Shown: positions 1-8,745 of the stretch, piece after piece
How the letters are laid out: every line of letters begins with the position of its first letter
Position numbering within the stretch: the stretch's first letter is position 1
Assembly: GCA_937907415.1 (NCBI GenBank)
Contig: CALCHY010000155.1
Span: 1-23,397, forward strand
Direction: 5' to 3'
From: an uncultured Trueperaceae bacterium
GTDB taxonomy: Bacteria; Deinococcota; Deinococci; Deinococcales; Trueperaceae
DNA length: 23,397 bases
Translations under genes and position numbers: made by a program
The notes under the pieces: model-generated
What the model was told of the DNA's origin: nothing
The model's database searches: none
Seen by the model: only the letters and a program-made list of their open reading frames with translations

Positions 1-129
1 GCCTACAGAAATCTAGGAGGAGGAGCGAAAGTACAAAGGCTTAGGGACTTGACTGGCGTCTTCATGTTCATGATCCGAGCCAAGCCCGACGACTTGAAGA
101 GGAACACGTTCCGCTTTCTCGGACGCTGA
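1..129 (+). CDS. 3' end of an unidentified gene (partial)
   Basis: The first frame is open from the first base of the window to a TGA at 127-129, giving 42 residues. They include the hydrophobic stretch GVFMFMIRAKP and end in FRFLGR. The composition looks protein-like, but I do not recognise the family, and the gene begins outside the window. Nothing convincing follows it until the small reading frame at 614. It may be only the tail of a gene or a chance open frame. Confidence 0.3.
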   Translation, partial: AYRNLGGGAKVQRLRDLTGVFMFMIRAKPDDLKRNTFRFLGR

Positions 130-754
130 CCGCTACCCGCATCGGGCCCGGAGCCAGCGGACCGTGGATGACCGCCGCAACCCGACGCCCTGATAGAGGG
201 CAGCGGCTGAGTTTCATAGGCGATCTTCACCCGCAGAGCACCCCTGGAGGTGGATAGATCGATGTCTCAAGTAGAAGTCCCCTGTTCGCCCTCAACCCCG
301 CTGTCCCAAAGGAGAGAAGTGCAGTGTTCAGCCCATCGCTGTTCTCAGTGAGCTTCCTCCCTACAAGAAGAGTGGTGGCCTGCTTGACATGAGCTCTACA
401 ACTCTCTGAACTTGGCAATCGATGGTCTATGTGGCGATGCGCTCCTGTATGGAGATGCACCGGCCTCATCGAAAACCACCTTCAGAGTTCCGTAATGGTG
501 ATCGTAGTAAACTAGGCATAAGCGAACTTGAGTGCGCAGTCCGGTGAAGGCGCCACTACCCGTGACCAGGCGAACTCGACATCGCGGCGAACCACCATCG
601 CAGGAGGTAGTGAATGATTGTGGATCGCACGAATGATGGTCGAGGCAGCGAACGGCGCGAGGTGGGCGAGATCGATATCAATGCAGCCGCACAGGAACGT
701 GACCGGTTCTTATCGTAGGGCGTCCTTGCCGAGAGTAAATGGAGTTTGACATAG
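130..754. other. Non-coding or decayed stretch upstream of hsdM
   Basis: No reading frame here resembles a known protein. The frames on the minus strand look like chance frames. A short inverted repeat (GCCCT-gatag-AGGGC, near 190-205) has no T-run and is not a convincing terminator. The only item with a signal of its own is the short frame at 614-718, listed separately. The stretch probably holds the remains of whatever preceded hsdM. Confidence 0.4.
614..718 (+). CDS. Possible 34-residue ORF behind a strong Shine-Dalgarno
   Basis: An ATG at 614 is preceded by AGGAGG at 602-607 with a spacing of 6 bases, close to ideal. The frame runs 34 residues to a TAG at 716-718. The product is charged (it contains GRGSERREVGEID) and has no signal peptide or membrane segment. 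I do not recognise it. It could be a genuine leader or small protein upstream of hsdM, or the first part of a truncated gene whose reading frame is now closed. Confidence 0.22.
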   Translation: MIVDRTNDGRGSERREVGEIDINAAAQERDRFLS

Positions 755-757
755 ATA
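741..757 (+). promoter_or_regulatory. Ribosome-binding site in front of an ATA codon (ancestral hsdM start)
   Basis: GGAG at 741-744 is followed, after a 10-base gap, by ATA-GCC-ATT at 755-763. From that ATA the frame reads as a normal HsdM amino terminus (AIKKSELYSSIWASCDALRG), directly after an in-frame TAG at 752-754. The site therefore looks like the original translation start with ATG changed to ATA. A TTGACA at 745-750 overlaps it, but I see no matching -10 box. Confidence 0.45.
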
Positions 758-2185
758 GCCATTAAAAAATCAGAACTCTACTCGTCAATTTGGGCTTCGT
801 GCGATGCATTGCGTGGCGGTATGGATGCCAGCCAATATAAGGATTACGTCCTTTTCATGCTGTTCATCAAGTACGTCAGCGACAAGTACGGCAATAGCGA
901 CGACTTCGCTCCGCCGGTCGTCATCCCGACGGGTGCAAGTTTCCAGGATATGGTCGCACTCAAGGGTAAGAGTGACATTGGTGACAAGATCAATACCCAG
1001 GTCATCCAACCATTGATCGACGCCAACACTCGGCTAGCTCGCACAGATTTCCCCGACTTCAACGATCCAAACAAGCTTGGCGAGGGGCAGGCGATGGTCG
1101 ACCGCCTGTCCAACCTGATCGGCATTTTCCAGAACCCCGCGCTCGACTTCTCGCAGAACCGCGCCGAGAACGACGACCTGCTCGGCGACGCGTACGAATA
1201 CCTGATGCGGCACTTCGCCACTGAGAATGGCAAGAGCAAGGGCCAGTTCTACACGCCGGCGGAGGTGAGCCGCGTCATCGCGCAGGTGATCGGCATCGCG
1301 CCGGAGAACACCCGTGCCTCGACGACGGCATACGACCCGACATGCGGCTCAGGCTCGCTGCTGCTCAAGGTTGCGGCGCAGGCGGGCAAGCACATCACGC
1401 TCGAAGGGCAGGAGAAGGACGTGATCACGGCGGGTCTGGCCCGCATGAACATGATCCTGCACGACTTCCCGACGGCCAACATCCTCGCCGGCAATACGCT
1501 GGCGGCGCCGAAGTTCCTCGACGGTGAGCAGCTGCGCACCTACGACTACGTGGTCGCGAATCCACCGTTCTCGGACAAGACGTGGAGCACGGGACTGACG
1601 CCGGCAAACGACGCGTTCCAGCGCTTCGCCTGGGGCGAGCCGCCGCCGAAGCAGGGCGACTACGCCTACCTGCTGCACATCATCCGTTCGATGAAGAGCA
1701 CCGGCAAGGGCGCCTGCATCCTGCCGCACGGTGTGCTCTTCCGCGGCAACGCCGAGGCGCGCATCCGGGAGAGGCTCGTGCGCTCGGGCATCTTGAAGGC
1801 AATCATAGGCCTGCCGGCGAACCTCTTCTACGGCACCGGCATCCCGGCGTGCATCGTGGTGCTCGACAAGGAGAACGCCACTGCGCGCAAGGGCGTCTTC
1901 ATGATCGACGCGTCGCGTGGCTTCATCAAGGACGGCAACAAGAACCGGCTGCGCGAGCAGGACATCCACCGCATCGTCGACGTCTTCCGCCGCAAGGAGG
2001 ACGTGCCGCGCTACGCGCGCCTGGTGCCGTTCGACGAGATCGCCGACGCGAAGAACGACTTCAACCTCAACCTGCCGCGCTACATCGACGCGACCGAGCC
2101 GGAAGACGTGCACGACAGCAGCTGCGCTGGAGGGTGCAGGCGGCGTTCCGCGAGCGCCCGGCATGGGGCTTCGAGGAGCTCGTAG
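755..2185 (+). CDS. hsdM: Type I restriction-modification DNA methyltransferase subunit M, damaged at both ends
   Basis: HsdM is the N6-adenine methyltransferase subunit of type I restriction-modification enzymes and works with the specificity subunit HsdS. Counting from the ATA at 755, the HsdM N-terminal helical domain comes first (MDASQYKDYVL near residue 23). The SAM-binding motif DPTCGSG follows at about 194-200 and the catalytic NPPF at about 269-272. The body is well conserved to PRYIDATEPEDVHD. After that the frame degenerates into about 20 arginine/serine-rich residues, so the usual C-terminal helices for HsdS contact are missing (about 476 residues, against roughly 490-540). ATG is absent at the expected start. 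In-frame alternatives are TTG 809 and ATG 821, the latter falling inside conserved sequence. No hsdS or hsdR is present, and an IS remnant follows at once. The catalytic core is intact, but I think the gene is probably non-functional. Confidence 0.85.
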   Translation: MAIKKSELYSSIWASCDALRGGMDASQYKDYVLFMLFIKYVSDKYGNSDDFAPPVVIPTGASFQDMVALKGKSDIGDKINTQVIQPLIDANTRLARTDFPDFNDPNKLGEGQAMVDRLSNLIGIFQNPALDFSQNRAENDDLLGDAYEYLMRHFATENGKSKGQFYTPAEVSRVIAQVIGIAPENTRASTTAYDPTCGSGSLLLKVAAQAGKHITLEGQEKDVITAGLARMNMILHDFPTANILAGNTLAAPKFLDGEQLRTYDYVVANPPFSDKTWSTGLTPANDAFQRFAWGEPPPKQGDYAYLLHIIRSMKSTGKGACILPHGVLFRGNAEARIRERLVRSGILKAIIGLPANLFYGTGIPACIVVLDKENATARKGVFMIDASRGFIKDGNKNRLREQDIHRIVDVFRRKEDVPRYARLVPFDEIADAKNDFNLNLPRYIDATEPEDVHDSSCAGGCRRRSASARHGASRSS

Positions 2186-2205
2186 ACCTAGACATCGCTT
2201 GACAG

Positions 2206-2700
2206 CGCCTGGATGACGGCCGGCACATCTCGCAGGCGCGATCAGGTGAACACGTCACCCCGACCGGCTTACCGTTCACCGTGGTGGTCGCGCGCTACCG
2301 GTTGCCCAGAGCGGCTGGGACGGAGACGCGCTTCGTGCTCGCCACCTTCGCTGCTACTGGTAGGGTGATCGCGCGTTGGGGCCGGCGAAGGTGGCGTATC
2401 GAGGCGTTCTTCAAGACCGTCAAGAGCCGCTTCGGCCTGGCGCGCTGCGCGCAAGTTACCCGCTTAGGCGCCTACCGCTACCTGCTCCTCTGCCTACTGG
2501 CGTTCACCCTCGCGCAGTGGCAAGTGTGGAACAGTCCAGGCGAGTGGCCCGACTGGGGCGTGGCCATAGCCCTCACCCGGCATGAACTCGTGCCCGACAT
2601 CGTCCTCTTCGAACTGACGACCGAGCTGGAACGCCTACAGCCCTACCTGGAAGACATCAGAAGCCTGGCGGGAACGTAGGCGCAAGATATCAGTTCTCTG
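2206..2700 (+). mobile_element. Right-end remnant of a DDE-transposase IS (copy 1)
   Basis: This segment matches the right half of the IS at 3971-5031, from the conserved DDGRHISQ/EDGRRISQ block through the transposase stop and into the right end. Just after the stop it reads GCGCAAGATATCAG, against GTGCAAGATGTCAG in the other copy. The left half and left inverted repeat are missing, and the break falls against the degenerate 3' end of hsdM. Insertion and later deletion probably removed the rest of hsdM. Confidence 0.65.
2209..2679 (+). pseudogene. C-terminal fragment of an IS4-like DDE transposase
   Basis: About 155 residues are open, with no plausible native start (a GTG exists at 2281). 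The fragment carries the RRRWRIEAFFKTVKSRFG block, which holds the catalytic glutamate and the following lysine of IS4-type DDE transposases. A hydrophobic YRYLLLCLLAF segment follows, and a long C-terminal helix ends in SLAGT. The two preceding catalytic aspartates are in the missing part, so the product cannot transpose. It is more intact than the matching region of copy 2, which carries stops and frameshifts. I am sure of the transposase class, less so of the exact family. Confidence 0.75.
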
Positions 2701-2865
2701 ACTCAAACGAGCAGTCGGCGGCTATGCTGGCAGCGCTGCACTGCGCAGCACATTGTAGTGTGTCGCCACAAACTAGGCGTACTCGTCGTAGTAAAGTTAC
2801 CCAACCCACGTTTCAGAATGTCGCATGAGAGGCGACTCTCTTCGTGTGGGGGGAGGAGCAACACA

Positions 2866-3579
2866 ATGAGGAAGCAGACTTGGGGCGCACTTGCACTTCT
2901 TAGTATCACGCTTCTCTTGGCTGGGTGCGGAACACAACTATCGCAACGAGCAGAAGAGTCGTATAGTTTTTCGCCTGAGGTTGTCGAACTTAATAGCGGA
3001 CAAGTGGAAGCAATCGTATCAGAGGCGCTTAGTATTGGGCAGGCAAGCGGGATGCTCACTGCGGAGAACGTAACCGTTGACGCGGAAGGCGCGCTCGCAG
3101 TATACGCGCCTGACGGCACCCTGGGAATTGCCTACATTCCCCTGGCGGACGATCGCGCTTTGCTTTGGGTTTACCAATCCGGCACTGATCCAATAATAGT
3201 TCTCGCCGATAGCCCGCAGTCTGCTGCGGATAGCTGGTGGGCGCACAACCTGACGACGGGTGACTCCGTCGATTTGGCTGGCGTAGACCTCACGAGGCCT
3301 ACTGGATCCGAAAAAGAAGCCCTGATTATGTTTATGGGATTACCAAGCGGAACTAGCTGCAGCGTTGCTGAAGTCGCGACGCAACTTACACCGGCGGCCT
3401 TAGATCCAGTTTGTTATGACGATTGCATGCGGGGTGCAGAAGCTAGCTGCTTCGGGGCGTGCGCTCTTACGCTGCTAATCCCTGTAACTGGGCCAGTTGC
3501 ATATGTTGCTTGTGTTGCGGCTTGCATGTCCTCATGGCACGCCACTTGCACGATTGGATGTGATACGAACACTATGTAG
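2866..3579 (+). CDS. Lipoprotein with a cysteine-rich (CxxxC)4 C-terminal domain
   Basis: The predicted protein has 237 residues. I chose ATG 2866 because GGGAGGAG lies 7 bases upstream and the product then begins with a classic lipoprotein signal: basic MRKQ, a hydrophobic run, then LLLAGC with Cys21 as the lipidated residue. Residues about 25-160 form a mixed beta-rich domain without cysteine that I do not recognise. The last 74 residues hold nine cysteines: C165 plus four CxxxC pairs at about 183/187, 195/199, 216/220 and 228/232. Two of the pairs flank a hydrophobic segment, LTLLIPVTGPVAYVA. The spacing and the IPV-G motif recall the cysteine-rich peptide of halocin C8, though this is motif resemblance only. 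The gene sits alone between two IS remnants, and its base composition looks less GC-rich than its surroundings, consistent with transfer. Its function is unknown. Confidence 0.8.
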   Translation: MRKQTWGALALLSITLLLAGCGTQLSQRAEESYSFSPEVVELNSGQVEAIVSEALSIGQASGMLTAENVTVDAEGALAVYAPDGTLGIAYIPLADDRALLWVYQSGTDPIIVLADSPQSAADSWWAHNLTTGDSVDLAGVDLTRPTGSEKEALIMFMGLPSGTSCSVAEVATQLTPAALDPVCYDDCMRGAEASCFGACALTLLIPVTGPVAYVACVAACMSSWHATCTIGCDTNTM

Positions 3580-3654
3580 CGTGGCTTCATTGTGCTGTTG
3601 ACTTGGTTTTGGTGGAAGGGTCTTCATCGAAATCACTACTCCGAAAGGTAGACC

Positions 3655-3849
3655 ATGCAGCGCTACAAGTATGAATTCGTCCGGATTGAATACAAAAGCA
3701 CCGCCCGAGACAAGTTTGGTGGTTACAGGGAGGAAATCGAAAATCGCGCTGCTGCGGGCTGGCGCTTTGTTTCGACAGTATTGCAACCAGACTTCCTCAC
3801 AGGTGGCCACTTCGAGTTGGTTTTTGAGAAGCCTTTGGAGGAAGATTGA
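3655..3849 (+). CDS. DUF4177 family small protein
   Basis: This 64-residue protein starts at ATG 3655, with AAAGGTAG at 3644-3651 as a plausible ribosome-binding site. The pattern is typical of DUF4177: an initial strand with alternating aromatic and charged residues (YKYEFVRIEY), a middle helix containing EEIENRAAAGW, a strand RFVSTVLQ, and a final strand FELVFEKP. The GW after the helix is the most recognisable part. Length and order match the family, so the gene looks intact. DUF4177 proteins are small cytosolic proteins of unknown function. The gene follows the cysteine-rich lipoprotein by 75 bases on the same strand, but nothing shows that they are co-transcribed. Confidence 0.72.
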   Translation: MQRYKYEFVRIEYKSTARDKFGGYREEIENRAAAGWRFVSTVLQPDFLTGGHFELVFEKPLEED

Positions 3850-3970
3850 GCAGACGGCCCTGTACCCGACAGTAATTGAGAAGGCCAAGACGGACCTTAG
3901 TTTGTGGTTGCTGAACACCGCAGTTAAGGAAGGGGCTGACTACGAGAATCTTTGAGCTAAAGGAGATCTT

Positions 3971-3990
3971 GCAACACTGACGTCTTGCAC
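3971..3990 (+). repeat. Left terminal inverted repeat of IS copy 2
   Basis: GCAACACTGACGTCTTGCAC matches the complement of 5012-5031 at 18 of 20 positions. It lies about 60 bp before the likely transposase start, as expected for an IS left end. Confidence 0.72.
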
Positions 3991-4050
3991 CTGGCTCGGG
4001 GGAGTGGGGTCATTGAAATGGGGCGTGTAGTCCCCTCTTTTGAGGGTGCT

Positions 4051-5011
4051 ATGAACAAACTCCCCCGGTCCCTATTCTGCAGGTTCGTCGGACTTTTCGT
4101 TACCCCCTACCAGCAACAGAGCTTCAAGGCGCTGATGGCGCTCTTCCTGCGCAGCGACGGCCGCCCCGAGCCAGCGCGCTCGCTCGGATAGCGCGGCGCG
4201 CAGCGGTAGGGAGCCTGCTGGAGTACTACGCCACGCGCCGCGGGCGCCGCGCCAGGCTGTTGATCATGCTGGATCTCACTACCCTCGAGAAGGCCGGCCG
4301 CTTCGAGCACCTTGGCTTGGTGAGCGTCCTGCACTAGAAGCGCGGCCTGCACCTGGTGGTGCTATACCTGGTCGGCGGCCCCCTGCGCCTGCCGTAGGGG
4401 TTCAGAGTGTGGCGCGGCTAAGGGGAAGCCAGCCTCACGAGCCTGGCACTAGCGCGGCTGCGCTTCGACCCGCTGGTACAGACCGATGCCGGTTTCGGCA
4501 GCAACGAGTTCCTGGTATGGGTCAAGCGCCTCAGCCGCAATGCTGTGGATGGCGTGCGCAAAGACCGGCGCATTGAAGATGGCCGGCGCATCTCGCAGGT
4601 GAGCTCGGGTGAACGGGTCACCCCGACCGGCCTGCCGTTCCCAGTGGTGGTGACGCGAGACGCGTTACGCGCTCGCCACCTTCGCTGCCACTAGTAGGGT
4701 GATTGCGCGCTGGAGCGGCGCCCGTGGCGCATTGAGGCGTTCTTAACAACAGCCAAAAGCCACTTCGGGCTCTCCCGCTTCGTGCAACCACCCGGCGCGG
4801 CGCCTACCGCTACCTGCTCCTATGCCTCCTGGTGTTCAACCTGGTGCAGTGGCACGTGTGGCAGAGCCCGGGCGCATGGTTCGACTGGGGCGTTGGCGCC
4901 GCCACCGTCAGCCGGGAGCTCGTGCCCGACATCATCCTCACCGCGCTGACAGCGGAAATCGAACTCATACAGCCCTGCCTCGAAGCCGCCCGAACACCGG
5001 CAGGGACATAG
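4051..5011 (+). pseudogene. IS4-like DDE transposase, broken by stops and frameshifts
   Basis: Pieces of a transposase can be read in order across frames. They are YQQQSFKALMALFLRSDGRP near the start, LLIMLDLTTLEKAGRF (with the first catalytic Asp), then HLVVLYLVGGPLRLP. After these come DAGFGSNEFLVWVK (second Asp), KDRRIEDGRRISQ, a damaged WRIEAF block, and the C-terminal RYLLLCLLVFNLVQWHVW up to a stop at 5009-5011. Stops occur at least near 4188, 4335, 4395 and 4419. Part of the N-terminal region and the segment before DAGFGSNEF appear deleted. The C-terminal third aligns closely with the fragment at 2209-2679, so the two are diverged copies of one IS. Confidence 0.75.
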
Positions 5012-5031
5012 GTGCAAGATGTCAGTGTGGC
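5012..5031 (+). repeat. Right terminal inverted repeat of IS copy 2
   Basis: GTGCAAGATGTCAGTGTGGC is the inverted partner of 3971-3990. It begins directly after the transposase stop. The related GCGCAAGATATCAG occurs directly after the stop of copy 1 (from 2680), which supports this as the conserved right end. Confidence 0.72.
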
Positions 5032-5180
5032 GACTCAAGAAGAACCTGGTGCTACCCGTCGTGGAGCGCCTGAGTGACGGATCTTACTTGAGCCTGATCT
5101 ATCCGAACCCCAACGCCAGGCGCGATAAGACCCATCCCGGAGTCAGCGTGCGCGTCATCGAGTGTTGCCGCCGGTCGTAG
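5028..5180 (+). pseudogene. Internal fragment of another IS4-family transposase
   Basis: One frame reads WRLKKNLVLPVVERLSDGSY followed by LSLIYPNPNARRDKTHPG and VRVIEC, then stops at 5178-5180. It matches the region of IS4-type transposases between the second Asp and the YREK region, where WRxKKNLxLPV, LPDGSYLS and RVIEY are typical. Only about 50 residues remain, with no start, no catalytic triad and no ends. The homology begins within a few bases of the outer edge of the neighbouring IS inverted repeat, as if that element had inserted into this one or been joined to it. Confidence 0.6.
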
Positions 5181-5205
5181 GCTGGGCAGAATCGCCGGTC
5201 GGAAG

Positions 5206-6815
<1,610 letters not shown>

Positions 6816-7574
6816 TAGAGCGGCGACGGCCACCACCACTAGTACCCCAGCGGCGATCGACGCAGCGGCACCAACGGTGGCATCAGGCCTATCGCCCCAC
6901 GCGCGCGCAGCTGCGATGCCCGCCAAGCCCCACGCCACCACTAGCGCGTAACCCACGTCGCGCCTAATGGCGATGGCCCACAAGCCAAGCGCAAGGGCCG
7001 CCACGACCACCACGAGCGTCATAAGCGGCGCCCAGGTGCCACCGTCGAAGCCGCGTGAGACAAGGAGGATGGCGGTGTTGGCTATCGTGGCCACCGAGAT
7101 CCAACCAAGGTAGATGGAGAAGGGCAGGGAGACCCACCAGCGCTCCGTGGCTTGCGCTGATCCTCGCCCAGCAACGACGCGCAAATTCAGCAACACCAGC
7201 ACCACAAGTAGTGCCACCATCAGCAGCTCGGAAAGCGGCAGCGCAAGGGCATGCCAGGAGATCAGCCAAAGCACGTTGAGTACCGAGCTCAGCACGAACA
7301 GGGGACGCACGACCATCAACAGCTTCTCGGCTCGCCTCGCTGGCAACGCCTGAAAGACGACGAACCCGCCTAACAAGAAATAGATGACACCCCATACTGC
7401 GAACGTGAAGGCCGCAGGCGTGAAGAGGGTGGGGTAAAGATTCGACACCTCTCCCGTAGTTCTACCGAACAACGGAAGGGAGTTGGCCAAGCCGTTAACC
7501 GCGATCATCACCAGGTAGGCAACGATGGTCGCTACACGCCAAGCTAAGCTGCCGACAGAGGAATCCCGATTCAT

Positions 7575-7883
7575 ACTTCATTCTGGCGTCCGGCTTGCGT
7601 TAGGACTGTGTCCGCTGCCGACTGCGCTGAAGTGACCCCAGTCCCGTGGGTGAAGACCAAGTGCCAGAACCCCGACCTGATTGACAACTACATCCAACCC
7701 TTGGCTGTGAGGATGCCAGTCCTTCCAGGTTCACCTTTACTACGCCCAAGTCTTCAGGTACGGGCACACTCCTCACGGTTCCTCAATTCTCTCGCTGCAC
7801 GCGGTCGGCGCTCCTTTGCGGAGCTACTCTCCGCCTCCGCTGCACCTGATCTCGAGTCTTGCCCGAATCGGCCAGCCGCGGCG
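7575..7883. other. Gap between tspO and the diguanylate cyclase gene
   Basis: No reading frame here looks like a real protein; the plus-strand frame from 7608 has no recognisable content. Just downstream of the minus-strand cyclase gene are overlapping small hairpins (GCGGAG 7818-7823 with CTCCGC 7829-7834, or GCTCC with GGAGC) that might end the kai operon transcript, but no T-run follows. The tspO promoter must lie in the right to middle part of this gap; I could not identify it. Confidence 0.35.
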
Positions 7884-8744
7884 TCAGGTCCGGATGGTAT
7901 CGGAGTCCAACGCGAAGCTTCGAAAAGTGTTCTTGCCGAGCTTCTTGGCTTCGTACATGGCGTCGTCCGCGCGCCTGAGCAGGGCAGCGGCTTCGTCGGC
8001 ATCGCGCGGGAATAACGCAATACCGACACTGGCTCCGGAGGTGATCGCGCGTCCGGCGATGTCGAACGGCTGGCCGAGGCTCGCCACGATCTTGCCCGCG
8101 ACGATCTCGGCCTCGTCCGGGTGCTGGATGTGCGTGAGGAGCACTGCGAACTCGTCACCCGAAAGGCGCGCGACACTGTCCACCGCGCGGAGGAGTTCCC
8201 CCAGCCGTTCACCCACGAGCTTGAGGAGGGCGTCTCCGACGCCGTGCCCGTGCTCGTCGTTGACGCGCTTGAAGTCGTCTAGGTCGATGAACAGCAGCCC
8301 AACCGTCGAGTTGTGACGCCGGGAGTCTTTGAGCGCGTGGTCCAGGTGCTGGCTGAACAGCGCCCGGTTCGGCAGGCCCGTTACGAAATCGAAGCTCGCG
8401 GCGCGCTCGAGCTGCTCGAGCAGCCTCGTCTGCTCCGTGATGTCGCGCAAGCTCAGGAGGTGCGCCGGTGCACCGCGCCACTCGATATATCCCAACCGCA
8501 TCTCCACCGACCGCACCCCGTGCAGTTGGTTGATCAGGTCGATGACAACGGCGTTCCTGTCGGCGATGGGGAAACCGAAGGCCTCGCCCTCCGGCCTGCC
8601 TGTAGGCCCGGCGAGCATCCTGGCCGCAGCCGGGTTGGCGCAGACGATCACGCCGTTGAGGTCGACGATCAGGATGCCGTCGACCATGGATTCGTATATC
8701 GCCTTGAGGTGTTCGTGGTCTGGCTGGGTGGGCGGACGGTCCAT
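7884..8744 (-). CDS. PAS-GGDEF diguanylate cyclase
   Basis: This 286-residue protein is predicted to make cyclic di-GMP from two GTP. A PAS sensor domain spans about 12-100 (VDGILIVDLNGVIVCANPAA, ending in the characteristic SLRDITEQ). A short coiled linker leads to the GGDEF domain from about 117 (DFVTGLPNRALF). The active loop reads SGDEF at 195-199, an accepted variant of GGDEF. The product-inhibition site RxxD is present as RAVD at 186-189, exactly five residues before the loop. The metal-binding FIDLDDFKRVND and the C-terminal DDAMYEAKKLGKN are also present, so the enzyme looks active and feedback-controlled. No signal peptide or membrane segment is seen. I chose ATG 8744 because it begins one base after the kaiC stop; an upstream in-frame extension would run inside kaiC. 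It is the third gene of the kaiB-kaiC operon. Confidence 0.9.
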   Translation of the reverse strand: MDRPPTQPDHEHLKAIYESMVDGILIVDLNGVIVCANPAAARMLAGPTGRPEGEAFGFPIADRNAVVIDLINQLHGVRSVEMRLGYIEWRGAPAHLLSLRDITEQTRLLEQLERAASFDFVTGLPNRALFSQHLDHALKDSRRHNSTVGLLFIDLDDFKRVNDEHGHGVGDALLKLVGERLGELLRAVDSVARLSGDEFAVLLTHIQHPDEAEIVAGKIVASLGQPFDIAGRAITSGASVGIALFPRDADEAAALLRRADDAMYEAKKLGKNTFRSFALDSDTIRT

Positions 8745-8745
8745 C

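Larger units (their letters stand above)
3971..5031 (+). mobile_element. Decayed DDE-transposase insertion sequence with both ends (copy 2)
   Basis: The element is about 1061 bp. Its ends are imperfect 20-bp inverted repeats: the left end reads GCAACACTGACGTCTTGCAC and the complement of the right end reads GCCACACTGACATCTTGCAC, 18 of 20 identical. Between them lies one transposase reading direction, broken by several stops and at least one frameshift. I see no clear target-site duplication next to the repeats. The transposase is dead, but the preserved ends could in principle be moved by a related active transposase elsewhere in the genome. Confidence 0.75.

Noticed and set aside
227..469. 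80-residue minus-strand frame near the left edge
   Set aside because: It has no recognisable family, no ribosome-binding site, and a composition typical of chance frames.
1349..2164. 271-residue minus-strand frame opposite hsdM
   Set aside because: It is the antisense shadow of conserved HsdM codons, arginine/valine-rich with no domain pattern.
3598..3626. TTGACT with 17-base spacing to TCTTCA ahead of the DUF4177 gene, as a promoter
   Set aside because: The -10 match is too poor to claim.
3671..3955. 94-residue open frame overlapping DUF4177, with a protein-like end (KAKTDLSLWLLNTAVKEG)
   Set aside because: It overlaps the well-supported DUF4177 gene for most of its length and has no ribosome-binding site. 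Only the last about 35 residues could be a remnant, and I could not assign them.
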